Of a stretch of 64,000 nucleotides of DNA, positions 52,629-63,098 are shown in pieces (the first letter of the stretch is position 1; the number at the start of each line of letters is the position of its first letter). Source of the stretch: Amycolatopsis sp. cg9 (GTDB lineage Bacteria; Actinomycetota; Actinomycetes; Mycobacteriales; Pseudonocardiaceae); NCBI RefSeq assembly GCF_041346945.1, contig NZ_CP166850.1, forward strand, positions 2,232,001 through 2,296,000. The letters run 5' to 3'. The translations under genes were made by a program, and so were the position numbers. Under the pieces are notes generated by a model. The model did no database searches. It was given only the letters and a program-made list of their open reading frames with translations, and had not been told where the DNA came from.

Positions 52629-53126
52629 ATGTCGCTGACCGAAGTCATCGAAGGCACCCGCAAGGCCGTCGACGCCGATCCGCACAACGCCGCCGTTTCC
52701 TTCAGCGTCGACCACACCCTCAAGCCCGGCACCAGGACCGAGGTCGAGGTCAAGGTGCGGGACCACGGCTTCACCGTCGACGAGCCGCCCGCGCTCGGCG
52801 GCGCGGACCAGGCCGCCAACCCCGTCGAGTACGCGCTCGCCGCGCTCGGGTCGTGCCAGGTCATCACCTACCAGTTCTGGGCGGCGAAGCGCGGGATCCC
52901 GATCGACTCGATCAAGGTCACCGTGGACGGCGACCTCGACCTGCACGGCTTCTTCGGGTTCGCCTTCAACACCCGCCCCGGGTTCGGGGACGTCCGGGTG
53001 TCCGTCGAGCTGGAAGGCCCGGCGAGCCGGGAGCGCTACGAAGACCTCAAGCGCGAGGTCGACGAGCACTGCCCGGTGCTCGACCTGTTCCGCAACGAGA
53101 CGCCGGTGACGACGAAGCTGACCTGA
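52629..53126 (+). CDS. OsmC/Ohr family peroxiredoxin-like protein
   Basis: 165 aa. Two cysteines at the family positions: ALGSCQVIT (peroxidatic) and DEHCPVLDLF (resolving). These reduce organic hydroperoxides. The ATG at 52629 follows CAGGAGAGCC. Ends 1 nt before the stop of convergent purA. Monocistronic. Confidence 0.9.
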   Translation: MSLTEVIEGTRKAVDADPHNAAVSFSVDHTLKPGTRTEVEVKVRDHGFTVDEPPALGGADQAANPVEYALAALGSCQVITYQFWAAKRGIPIDSIKVTVDGDLDLHGFFGFAFNTRPGFGDVRVSVELEGPASRERYEDLKREVDEHCPVLDLFRNETPVTTKLT

Positions 53127-53127
53127 C

Positions 53128-55171
<2,044 letters not shown>

Positions 55172-55311
55172 CCTGCTATTTTCACGGTCGAGTGAGCCTG
55201 CGGACACGCCGTGTTCACCGACGGACAGCAACATGTCACCTATACGTGTTGCATACGCCACTCCCGTGTATCAGGGTTAGCTGTCCCCACACCTGACACG
55301 GAGGCAGCAAA

Positions 55312-55950
55312 ATGCCAACCAGGCGTGCTGTTCGTCATTCGTTCACCATCCTCGCGGCCACCGCCGTGCTCTCCGGGACGCTGGTCAGCGTCGCGGAGGC
55401 CACCCCGCCGGGCATCCCCTCGGCGACCACGGCGAAGTCCGAGCTCGCGTCCCTGACCGTCAAGGCCGACGGTTCGCAGGACGGCTACAGCCGCGACAAG
55501 TTCCCGCACTGGATCGACCAGGGCAGCGGCTGCAACACCCGTGAAGTGGTGCTCAAGCGCGACGGTACGAACGTGGTCACCGACTCCAGCTGCGCGGCGA
55601 CGTCCGGCAGCTGGAAGAGCCCGTACGACGGCGCGACCTGGACCGCGGCGTCCGATGTGGACATCGACCACGTCGTGCCGCTGGCCGACGCGTGGCGCAC
55701 CGGCGCGTCGTCGTGGACGACCGCGCAGCGCCAGGCGTACGCGAACGACCTCACCGACCCGCAGCTGATCGCCGTGACGGACAACGTCAACCAGGAGAAG
55801 GGCGACAAGTCGCCCGACCAGTGGAAGCCGCCGCTCACGTCGTACTGGTGCACGTACGCGAAGATGTGGGTCGCCGTGAAGTACAAGTTCAAGCTGACGA
55901 TCAACACCGCGGAGAAGACGGCGTTGACGGACATGCTGGGCCGCTGCTGA
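55312..55950 (+). CDS. secreted HNH-type nuclease (DUF1524/GmrSD C-terminal-like)
   Basis: 212 aa. Signal peptide (MPTRRAVRHSFTILAATAVLSGTLVSVAEA), then a domain with SDVDIDHVVPLADAWRTGAS (the catalytic His motif) and DNVNQEKGDKSPDQW (the Asn and later HNH metal residues), the pattern of actinomycete extracellular DUF1524 nucleases. Cysteines CNTRE, SSCAAT, YWC and GRC could form disulfides. No immunity gene is adjacent, so a nutritional nuclease is more likely than a toxin. ATG 55312 after GGAGG. Confidence 0.88.
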   Translation: MPTRRAVRHSFTILAATAVLSGTLVSVAEATPPGIPSATTAKSELASLTVKADGSQDGYSRDKFPHWIDQGSGCNTREVVLKRDGTNVVTDSSCAATSGSWKSPYDGATWTAASDVDIDHVVPLADAWRTGASSWTTAQRQAYANDLTDPQLIAVTDNVNQEKGDKSPDQWKPPLTSYWCTYAKMWVAVKYKFKLTINTAEKTALTDMLGRC

Positions 55951-56008
55951 TCCCTGTCAAGGGCGAATCCCCGCGGTGCCAGGGAATGGGACCGAGGTTC
56001 GCCTGCTG

Positions 56009-56075
56009 GGACGGCCTTCAGCGCGAGATTAGCGTCGCCGGTTGAAGACGCAACCACTCCCGCTGGAGGCCGTCC
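56009..56075 (+). promoter_or_regulatory. leader able to sequester the SD of the peptide ABC operon
   Basis: GGACGGCCTTCAG (56009-56021) can pair over all 13 positions (one G-U) with CTGGAGGCCGTCC (56063-56075), which contains the SD GGAGG of the GTG at 56077. Inside the 41-nt loop GGTTG (56040-56044)/CAACC (56051-56055) and GCGTC (56032-56036)/GACGC (56047-56051) form mutually exclusive small stems. Confidence 0.4.
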
Positions 56076-56076
56076 G

Positions 56077-57684
56077 GTGTCCCCATCCCCCCGCGCCCGC
56101 ACTGCCGCGGCCTTGCTCGCCCTGCCCCTGCTGCTGACCGCGTGCTCCGCCGCCGGCACCGGACAAGCCGCTTCCGGTCCACCGAAGGCCGGCGGCACGC
56201 TGCGGCTCGGCATCTCGTCCGCGCCCGACTGCATCGACCCGCAGCAGACGTCCACGAACGCCTCGATCAACGTGTCCCGGCAGCTGGCGGACTCCCTCAC
56301 CGACCAGGACCCGAAGACCGGCGAGATCAAGCCGTGGCTGGCCGAAAAGTGGGAGAGCACCGCGGATTCGACGGCGTTCACCTTCCACCTGCGTGCCGGC
56401 GCGACCTTCTCCGACGGCAGCCCGGTCGACGCCGCCGCCGTCAAAACCAGCTTCGACGGCCTGAAGGCGCTGGGCACCAAGGCACCCCTCGGCTACGGCT
56501 ACCTCGCCGGGTACCGGGGCACCACCGTCGTCGACCCGCGGACCGCGCGGATCGAGTTCTCCGCGCCCAGCGCCCAGTTCCTGCAGGCCAGTTCGACGGT
56601 TTCGCTCGCCGTCCTGGCGCCGGCGGCGTTCAAGAAGACGCCGGAACAGCGCTGCCAGGGCGACGGCCTGATCGCGTCCGGCCCCTTCGTCTTCGAGAGC
56701 CTGAAGCAGAACCAGGAGATCGTCCTGGCCAAGCGCAAGGGGTACGCCTGGGGCTCGTCGCTGTTCAAGCACCAGGGCGAGGCCTACCTCGACAAGATCG
56801 ACTACAAGATCGTGCCGGAACCCGGCGTCCGCACCGGCAGCCTCGCTTCCGGCCAGCTCGACGCGATCACCGACGTGCAGCCGGTCGACGAGCCGCAGTT
56901 CACCGGCAGCGGCTTCAGCGAGAACATCCGGCCGAACCCGGGCGTGGTGTTCAACCTGCACGCCAACACCACCCGCGGGGTGCTCACCGACGAGAAGGTG
57001 CGCCAGGCCGTGCTCAAGGGCGTCGACCGCACCGAGGTCGTGAACACCGTGCTGACGCCGAACTACAAGGCCGCCACGAGCATCCTCGGCTCGGCGACGC
57101 CGCTGGTCAGCGACCTGTCCGCCCAGCTCGCCTACGACCCGAAGGGCGCGACGGCGCTCCTCGACGGCGACGGCTGGGTGCCCGGCGCAGACGGGATCCG
57201 CGCGAAGAACGGGCAGCGGCTGAGCGCGGCCGTCGTGTTCTCGCCGGTGTTCAACCAGAACCGCAGCGCGCTGGAGCTGATCCAGCAGCAGCTGCGCAAG
57301 ATCGGCTTCGACCTGAAGATCGAGCAGCACACCAACGCCGAGACCACGCAGATCCAGCTGGCCGGGAACTACGACTTCCTCTGGTACAACGTCACCCGCG
57401 CCGACCCGGACATCCTGCGCGGCCAGTTCTCGACGAAGGCGGGCAACCGCAGCCGGCTCGCACCCGGCAACCCGCTCGACGCCGCCCTCGACGCCCAGTC
57501 GTCCACAGTGGACACCGCGAAGCGCAAGCCGTCCGCCGAGGAAGCCCAGAAGCTGATCATCGAGCACGCCTACGCGGTCCCGGTGTTCGAGCTGACCCAG
57601 GTGGTCGCGCTGAGCTCGAAGGCACACGCCGTCGACTTCGAAGCGTCGTCACGGCTGCAGCTCTTCGACGCGTGGCTCTCGTGA
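56077..57684 (+). CDS. ABC transporter substrate-binding lipoprotein (oligopeptide/nickel family 5)
   Basis: 535 aa. Lipobox LLTACS (Cys about residue 24) after a hydrophobic signal. Mature start GGTLRLGISSAPDCIDPQQT and the segments KPWLAEKWE, DGSPVDAAAVKTSFDGL and ANTTRGVLTDEKVRQAVLKGVDR are those of SBP family 5 (DppA/OppA/NikA). The bound ligand is not predictable. First gene of a four-gene operon; GTG 56077 with CTGGAGG upstream, which is also part of a hairpin arm. Stop overlaps the next start (GTGA). Confidence 0.92.
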   Translation: MSPSPRARTAAALLALPLLLTACSAAGTGQAASGPPKAGGTLRLGISSAPDCIDPQQTSTNASINVSRQLADSLTDQDPKTGEIKPWLAEKWESTADSTAFTFHLRAGATFSDGSPVDAAAVKTSFDGLKALGTKAPLGYGYLAGYRGTTVVDPRTARIEFSAPSAQFLQASSTVSLAVLAPAAFKKTPEQRCQGDGLIASGPFVFESLKQNQEIVLAKRKGYAWGSSLFKHQGEAYLDKIDYKIVPEPGVRTGSLASGQLDAITDVQPVDEPQFTGSGFSENIRPNPGVVFNLHANTTRGVLTDEKVRQAVLKGVDRTEVVNTVLTPNYKAATSILGSATPLVSDLSAQLAYDPKGATALLDGDGWVPGADGIRAKNGQRLSAAVVFSPVFNQNRSALELIQQQLRKIGFDLKIEQHTNAETTQIQLAGNYDFLWYNVTRADPDILRGQFSTKAGNRSRLAPGNPLDAALDAQSSTVDTAKRKPSAEEAQKLIIEHAYAVPVFELTQVVALSSKAHAVDFEASSRLQLFDAWLS

Positions 57685-58634
57685 GGCGCTACCTGCTCCG
57701 CCGCGTCGGGCAGGCGGTGTTCGTGCTGTGGGCGGCGTTCACGCTGTCGTTCCTGATCCTCTACCTGCTGCCGGGCGACGCCGTTTCGGCGAAGCTCGCC
57801 GGCGGGGAGGCCGGCGCGTCGATGACGCCGGAGCAGGTCGCCGCGGCCCGCACCGAGTACGGCCTCGACTCGCCGCTGCCGGTCCAGTACCTGAAACGGC
57901 TGGTCTCGGCGCTGCACGGCGACTTCGGGCGCAGCGTGGCGACCGGCGACGACGCGACGCACATGGTCGTCACCGCGCTGCCGCCGACGCTCGCGGTGAC
58001 CGGGCTGGCGCTCGTGTTCGCGGTGCTGTTCGGCGGCGGCTCGGCGTTCCTCGGCACGTTCACGCGGTTCCGCTGGCTGCGGCAGGCGCTGCTGTCCCTG
58101 CCGTCGCTGGCGATCTCGCTGCCGCCGTTCTGGGTCGGGCTGCTGCTGATCCAGTTCTTCTCGTTCCGCCTGCGGCTGCTGCCCGCGCTCGGCACCCAGG
58201 GCTTCGAGACGATCATCCTGCCCGCGCTCACGCTGGCCCTGCCGACCGGCGCGATCATCGGCCAGGTGCTGGCCAAGAGCCTGGCGACGCAGCAGGAAGA
58301 GCCGTACGCGGAGATCGCGGCGGCCAAGGGTGCCAGCCGCTGGCGCGTCCACTTCGGACACCTGCTGCGCAACGCGGCCGTGCCGACGCTGACCGTCGCC
58401 GGGGTCGTCGCGGGCAACCTCGTCGCGGGTTCGGTGATCACCGAGACGGTGTTCTCGCGCGACGGCGTCGGCCGGATCACCGCCTCCGCCGTCACCGCGC
58501 AGGACGTCCCGGTGGTGCAGGCGGTGATCGTGCTGGCCGCGCTGGTGTTCGTGGTGCTCAACCTGATCGTCGACCTGCTCTACCCGCTGCTCGACCCGCG
58601 CATCGCCCGGACGCCGGAGGTGGCCCGTGGTTGA
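57681..58634 (+). CDS. peptide/nickel ABC permease (DppB-like)
   Basis: 317 aa, six TM helices. N-terminal MRRYLLRRVGQAVFVLWAAFTLSFLILYLLPGDAV is characteristic of DppB/OppB; the C-terminal EAA loop is YAEIAAAKGASRWRVHFGHLLRNAAVPTLTV. GTG 57681 overlaps the binding-protein stop. The permease pairs with the following DppC-like subunit. Confidence 0.92.
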   Translation: MRRYLLRRVGQAVFVLWAAFTLSFLILYLLPGDAVSAKLAGGEAGASMTPEQVAAARTEYGLDSPLPVQYLKRLVSALHGDFGRSVATGDDATHMVVTALPPTLAVTGLALVFAVLFGGGSAFLGTFTRFRWLRQALLSLPSLAISLPPFWVGLLLIQFFSFRLRLLPALGTQGFETIILPALTLALPTGAIIGQVLAKSLATQQEEPYAEIAAAKGASRWRVHFGHLLRNAAVPTLTVAGVVAGNLVAGSVITETVFSRDGVGRITASAVTAQDVPVVQAVIVLAALVFVVLNLIVDLLYPLLDPRIARTPEVARG

Positions 58635-59466
58635 CCTCGCCAAGACCCCCGAGCCGCACTTTCACGTGAAAGTGCGGCTTCCGGCCGGGCTCGTGCTCGC
58701 GGTGGCGGTGTTGGCGTTCGTGCTGCTCGCGGCCTTCGTGCCGGGGCTGCTGACCGGCTACGACCCGATCGCCGGCGTCCCGGCCGAACGCCTGCAGGGG
58801 CCGTCGGTGCACCACCTGTTCGGCACCGACGAGACCGGCCGTGACGTCTACGCGCGGGTGATCCACGGCGCGTCGCTCTCGTTGCGGGCCACCGCGATCG
58901 CCGTGCTCGTCGCGCTGGTGGCCGGCTCGGCGCTCGGCCTGCTGGCCGGGTTCCGCGGCGGCTGGGCGGACACGGTGATCATGCGGGTGGTCGACGTCTT
59001 CCTGGCCATCCCGCCGATCCTGCTGTCGCTGGCGCTGGTCACGGCGCTGGGCTTCGGCACGACGAACGTCGCCATCGCCGTCGGCATCGCGAACCTCGCG
59101 TCCTTCGCGCGGGTGATGCGCGCGGAGGTGCTCCGCGTGCGCAACGGCGTGTTCGTCGAAGCCGCGCGGGCTTCCGGCGTGCGCTGGTCGGGCGTGCTGC
59201 TGCGGCACGTCCTGCCGAACGCGGCGGGCCCGGTGCTCGCGCTGGCGACGGTGACGCTGGGCACCGCGGTGCTCGAGGTGTCGGCGCTGAGCTTCCTGGG
59301 CTTCGGCGCGACCCCGCCGACCCCGGAGTGGGGCTCGCTGGTCGCGGGCGGCCGCAGTTTCCTGGCCACGGCCTGGTGGATGACGACGTTCCCGGGCCTG
59401 ACGGTGGCAGCGGTGGTCCTCGCCGCGAACCGGCTGTCCCGCGCGCTGGACGGAGGCGAACGATGA
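58627..59466 (+). CDS. peptide/nickel ABC permease (DppC-like) with palindrome-encoded insert
   Basis: 279 aa, DppC-like: [21 protein letters not shown] and [30 protein letters not shown] (EAA loop). Residues 9-17 (about 58651-58680, [10 protein letters not shown]) are encoded by a perfect 28-bp palindrome and sit in the cytoplasmic N-terminal tail just before the first TM helix. The insert keeps the frame. GTG 58627 overlaps the upstream gene by 8 nt, SD GGAGG. Confidence 0.92.
   Translation: MVDLAKTPEPHFHVKVRLPAGLVLAVAVLAFVLLAAFVPGLLTGYDPIAGVPAERLQGPSVHHLFGTDETGRDVYARVIHGASLSLRATAIAVLVALVAGSALGLLAGFRGGWADTVIMRVVDVFLAIPPILLSLALVTALGFGTTNVAIAVGIANLASFARVMRAEVLRVRNGVFVEAARASGVRWSGVLLRHVLPNAAGPVLALATVTLGTAVLEVSALSFLGFGATPPTPEWGSLVAGGRSFLATAWWMTTFPGLTVAAVVLAANRLSRALDGGER
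58652..58679. repeat. perfect 28-bp palindrome inside dppC-like coding region
   Basis: All 14 base pairs match around a centre between 58665 and 58666; the middle reads ACTTTCACGTGAAAGT. The stretch is less GC-rich than its surroundings. It has no loop, so it extrudes as a cruciform or, in RNA, a near-perfect hairpin. It is in frame with the permease. It looks like a copy of a dispersed palindromic element. Confidence 0.85.
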
Positions 59467-61013
59467 CCCTGCTGCGGATTTCGGACCTGGCGGTGTCCTA
59501 CCGGGGCGTCCCGGCGGTCCGCGACGTCGGCCTGACCGTCGACGCGGGCGAAGTCGTCGCCGTCGTCGGCGAATCGGGCTCGGGCAAGTCGACCACGGCG
59601 CACGCGGCGATCGGCCTGCTGCCCCGCGGCGGCCGCGTCGACGGCGGCTCGATCACGTTCGACGGCCGGGACCTGCTGGCGTTGTCGGACAAGCGGTGGC
59701 GCGGGGTGCGCGGCCGGGAGATCGCGCTGGTGCCGCAGGACCCGGCGGTGTCGCTGAACCCCGTGCACCGCATCGGCGACCAGGTCGCGGAGGTGCTGAA
59801 GATCCACGGCCTCGCGGACCGCCGATCGGCGTCAGCGCAGGCCATCGAGCTGCTGGAACGGGCAGGCGTCCCCCGGCCGTCGTTGCGCGCCCGGCAGTAC
59901 CCGCACCAGCTGTCGGGCGGGCTCCGGCAGCGCGTGCTGATCGCGGCCGCGCTGGCCGGGCGGCCGAAGCTGATCATCGCGGACGAGCCGACGTCGGCGC
60001 TGGACGTCACGGTGCAGCGCCGGATCCTCGACCACCTGACTTCGCTGGCCGCCGAGGCCGGGACGGCGATCCTGCTGATCACGCACGACCTCGGCGTCGC
60101 GGCCGACCGCGCGTCGCGGATCGTGGTGCTGTCCCAGGGTTCGGTCGTGGAAGAGGGTTCGTCGGTCGTCAGCGCGCCGGCGCACCCGTACACGCGGCAG
60201 CTGATCGCGGCGGCGCCGAGCCTGTCGAGCACCCCGCGCCCGCCCGTCCCGCCCGCCGAGCCGCTGGTCTCGGTGCGCGACCTCGCGAAGACGTTCGACG
60301 GCGGCATCCGCGCGGTCGACGGCGTTTCGTTCGACGTCCCGCGCGGCCAGACCCTGGCCCTGGTCGGCGAGTCCGGCTCCGGCAAGTCGACGACGGCGCG
60401 CATGGTGCTCCGGCTGGAGACCCCGTCCGCGGGCTCGGTTTCCTTCGACGGCCGGGACATCACCGCGCTCGCGGGCCCCGAGCTGCGCCGGCTGCGGCGG
60501 CGGATGCAGGTCGTGTACCAGAACCCGTACGCGTCGCTGAACCCGAAGTTTTCGATCGAGGACGTCGTCGCGGAGCCGTTGCGGGCGTTCGGGCTCCCGC
60601 GCACCCGGGTCCCGGAGCTGCTGGAACAGGTGGCGCTGCCGTCGTCGGTCGCGCGCCGAAAGCCGTCGGAACTGTCCGGCGGCCAACGCCAGCGGGTGGC
60701 GATCGCGCGGGCCCTGGCGCTGCGACCGGACCTGGTGGTGTGCGACGAACCGGTGTCGGCGCTCGACGTCTCGGTACAGGCCCAGATCCTGAAGCTGCTG
60801 GCGGACCTGCAGTCGGAACTCGGGCTGTCGTACCTGTTCATCTCGCACGACCTCGCGGTGGTCCGGCAGCTGGCGGACCAGGTGGGCGTCATGCGGGACG
60901 GCGTCTTGGTGGAGCTGGGCCCGGCTTCGCAGGTGCTGACGGACCCGCGGGCGGAGTACACGAAGGAGCTGCTCGACGCGATCCCCGGGCGTTCGGTGCA
61001 GGAGGTGGGCTGA
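59463..61013 (+). CDS. dual ATPase of peptide/nickel ABC importer (DppD-DppF fusion)
   Basis: 516 aa with two complete nucleotide-binding domains. First: Walker [13 protein letters not shown], signature [15 protein letters not shown], Walker [13 protein letters not shown]. Second: [40 protein letters not shown]. Both end with the oligopeptide-type C-terminal extension ([27 protein letters not shown]). Both signatures and Walker sites are intact. ATG 59463 overlaps the permease stop in ATGA. Completes the four-gene operon. Confidence 0.94.
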   Translation: MTLLRISDLAVSYRGVPAVRDVGLTVDAGEVVAVVGESGSGKSTTAHAAIGLLPRGGRVDGGSITFDGRDLLALSDKRWRGVRGREIALVPQDPAVSLNPVHRIGDQVAEVLKIHGLADRRSASAQAIELLERAGVPRPSLRARQYPHQLSGGLRQRVLIAAALAGRPKLIIADEPTSALDVTVQRRILDHLTSLAAEAGTAILLITHDLGVAADRASRIVVLSQGSVVEEGSSVVSAPAHPYTRQLIAAAPSLSSTPRPPVPPAEPLVSVRDLAKTFDGGIRAVDGVSFDVPRGQTLALVGESGSGKSTTARMVLRLETPSAGSVSFDGRDITALAGPELRRLRRRMQVVYQNPYASLNPKFSIEDVVAEPLRAFGLPRTRVPELLEQVALPSSVARRKPSELSGGQRQRVAIARALALRPDLVVCDEPVSALDVSVQAQILKLLADLQSELGLSYLFISHDLAVVRQLADQVGVMRDGVLVELGPASQVLTDPRAEYTKELLDAIPGRSVQEVG

Positions 61014-61068
61014 GACAAGAACCGGACAGGATCGACGGTGTGTGTTTCCCCAACCACCCACCGCGACG

Positions 61069-61082
61069 TATGGTCTGGACCA
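61069..61082 (+). promoter_or_regulatory. DasR-like operator over a leaderless promoter
   Basis: TGGTCTGGACCA at 61071-61082 differs at one base from the DasR-box core TGGTCTAGACCA and extends to the perfect palindrome ATGGTC-TG-GACCAT (61070-61083). TATGGT (61069-61074) lies seven bases before the A of ATG at 61082, the spacing of a leaderless -10 box. No SD is present before the ATG. Confidence 0.6.
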
Positions 61083-61975
61083 TGCGGAGGATCGGTGTGG
61101 CCTTCGTGGCCTTGGTGCTGATGATTTCGGGTGCGGTGCCGGCTTCGGCCGCCGCCGGGCGCAGGGTTGTCGTCTACTACCAGACCATCTACAACGGCTC
61201 GACCTACGTCTCGCCGCTCACCCTCCAGGGCACCGGTGTCACCGATGTCATCGTGGGCGCCATCCACCTCGACGCCGGCAGCGTCGTGCACCTCAACGAC
61301 GATCCGCCGAACGCCGCGAAGTTCACCAGGATGTGGCAGGACCTCGCCACCCTCAAGAACAGCGGTGTGCACGTGCTCGCGTTCGTCGGCGGCGCCGCCG
61401 CGGGCAGCTTCCAGCGGCTCGAAACGCAGTTCGACACCTACTACCCCCTGCTGCGCAACCTGATCCGGACGTACTCGCTCTCCGGCATCGACCTCGACGT
61501 CGAAGAGCACATGTCCAACGCCGCGCTGAACAAGGTCATCGACGCGCTGCGGGCCGACTTCGGCAGCTCGTTCCTCGTCACGCTCGCGCCGGTCGCGACC
61601 GAGCTCAGCGGCGGGGGCGGGCTCTCCGGGCTGAACTACGACACCCTCTACCGCGAGCGCGGCGCGCAGATCTCGTGGTTCAACGCGCAGTTCTACTGCG
61701 GCTGGGGCTCGCTGAGCAGCACCTCGGGCTACGACAACATCGTCCGCCGCGGCGTCGTGCCGGCGAGCAAGGTCGTCGCCGGGACCGTGACCAACCCGGC
61801 CAACTGCAGCGGTTACGTCGCCATGTCGACGCTCCAGTCCACCGTGCGGAGCCTGATCGGCAAGTACCCGGACTTCGGCGGGGTCGACGGCTGGGAGTAC
61901 TTCAACTCCCTGCCCGGCGGCACGTCGGCGCCGCAGCAGTGGGTGCAGCAAATCGCTCCGGTGGTCAAGGGCTGA
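61082..61975 (+). CDS. secreted GH18-family glycosidase (chitinase/endo-GlcNAcase-like)
   Basis: 297 aa. Signal peptide MRRIGVAFVALVLMISGAVPASAAA. The GH18 motif DGxDxDxE appears as SGIDLDVEE, keeping both Asp and the catalytic Glu but with Ser in place of the first Asp. Secondary features: VLAFVGGA, VTLAPVA, WFNAQFYCG, GVDGWEYF. Shorter than modular chitinases; no binding domain. The DasR-like operator in front fits control by N-acetylglucosamine. ATG 61082; an in-frame ATG 12 nt upstream (MVWTM) is possible. Confidence 0.85.
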   Translation: MRRIGVAFVALVLMISGAVPASAAAGRRVVVYYQTIYNGSTYVSPLTLQGTGVTDVIVGAIHLDAGSVVHLNDDPPNAAKFTRMWQDLATLKNSGVHVLAFVGGAAAGSFQRLETQFDTYYPLLRNLIRTYSLSGIDLDVEEHMSNAALNKVIDALRADFGSSFLVTLAPVATELSGGGGLSGLNYDTLYRERGAQISWFNAQFYCGWGSLSSTSGYDNIVRRGVVPASKVVAGTVTNPANCSGYVAMSTLQSTVRSLIGKYPDFGGVDGWEYFNSLPGGTSAPQQWVQQIAPVVKG

Positions 61976-61991
61976 GCGGTACGCTCGGGCG

Positions 61992-63098
61992 GTGCGGATC
62001 CTCTTCACGTGCCGCCCGGCGTACGGCCACCTCTTCCCCTTGCTGCCCTTGGCGAACGCGGCCGCGGAAGCCGGGCACGAAGTCGTCTTCGGCACCGGCG
62101 AGGCGTTCGTGCCCAAGGTGCGCGACCTCGGCTTCGCGGTCCACCGCGCCGGGATCTCGATCGGTGCGGCGGAGGCCGAGGCCAAGCGGCGGCACGGCGA
62201 GGACGCGGGGTTCCTCGACCTCGGCATCACGATGTTCGCCGAACTGCTCCCCAATTCGCTGCTCGACGACCTGACGCCGCTGCTCCCGCGACTGCGCCCG
62301 GACCTGGTGGTCTACGAGATGAGCGACGTCGGCGCCGCGATCGCCGCACGCCGGGCGGGTGTTCCCGCCGTCTCGGTCGTGATCGGGCGGTCCATGCCGC
62401 CCGCGGTGCTGGCCGTCGCCGCCGATCGGCTGCGGCCGCTCTGGGGGACGCTGCCCGCGGACGCGCTGCTCGGCGACGCCTGCGTCGACGTCTGGCCCGA
62501 CCGGCTTCGCGACCCGGGCACCGCGGGCGTGCCGAAGGTGTTCCGGATGCGCCCGACGCCGTACGACCCGGACGTCCCGCTGCCGCCGCTCCCGGCCGAC
62601 GGCTTCGCCTACCTCACGCTGGGCACGGTCGTCTTCGGCGCGACGGACGTGCTGCGCGGCGCGATCGCCGCGCTGTCGCGTCTGGACATTGACGTGCTGG
62701 TGGCGCTCGGTCCCGGCGACCCGGCCGCGCTGGGTCCGCTGCCGGACCGGGTGCGGGCCACCGGGTTCGTGCCGCAGGCCCGGGTCCTCGCGCACGCCGG
62801 CCTGGTCGTCCACCACGGCGGCACCGGCACGGTGCTCGCCTCGCTCGCCGCCGGCCTGCCGCAGCTGGTGCTGCCCCAGGGCGCCGACCAGTTCGCCAAC
62901 GCCGAAACCCTCGAAACGCTCGGCGCGGCGAAGTCGCTGGTCGGCGCCGCGATCCGGATCCCCGCCGTCGAAGCCGCGGTCCGGACCCTGCTCGACGACC
63001 CGAAGCCGCGCGAGGTCGCGCGGGGCGTCGCGGCCGAGATCGCGGAAATGCCTTCGCCGGAACAGGTGCTCGGCGAGCTCGTCAGCTGGGCGGGTTGA
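61992..63098 (+). CDS. GT1 family glycosyltransferase (UGT-like)
   Basis: 368 aa. N-terminal RILFTCRPAYGHLFPLLPLANAAAEAGHEVVFGTG is the acceptor domain start with the catalytic His (GHLFP), and VVHHGGTGTVLASLAAGLPQLVLPQGADQFANAETL is the nucleotide-sugar motif of the macrolide/UGT type. Glycosylates a small molecule such as an antibiotic. GTG 61992, 16 nt after the GH18 stop. Overlaps the convergent FAD protein by 17 nt. Confidence 0.9.
   Translation: MRILFTCRPAYGHLFPLLPLANAAAEAGHEVVFGTGEAFVPKVRDLGFAVHRAGISIGAAEAEAKRRHGEDAGFLDLGITMFAELLPNSLLDDLTPLLPRLRPDLVVYEMSDVGAAIAARRAGVPAVSVVIGRSMPPAVLAVAADRLRPLWGTLPADALLGDACVDVWPDRLRDPGTAGVPKVFRMRPTPYDPDVPLPPLPADGFAYLTLGTVVFGATDVLRGAIAALSRLDIDVLVALGPGDPAALGPLPDRVRATGFVPQARVLAHAGLVVHHGGTGTVLASLAAGLPQLVLPQGADQFANAETLETLGAAKSLVGAAIRIPAVEAAVRTLLDDPKPREVARGVAAEIAEMPSPEQVLGELVSWAG

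Noticed and set aside
55312..55950. HNH nuclease as part of a restriction or anti-phage system
   Set aside because: It has a clear Sec signal peptide and no adjacent methyltransferase, NTPase or GmrS-like partner, so an extracellular role is more likely.
61992..63098. GT1 glycosyltransferase as evidence of an antibiotic gene cluster
   Set aside because: A single GT1 gene next to a chitinase-like enzyme, without polyketide, NRPS or deoxysugar genes, does not support one in this window.
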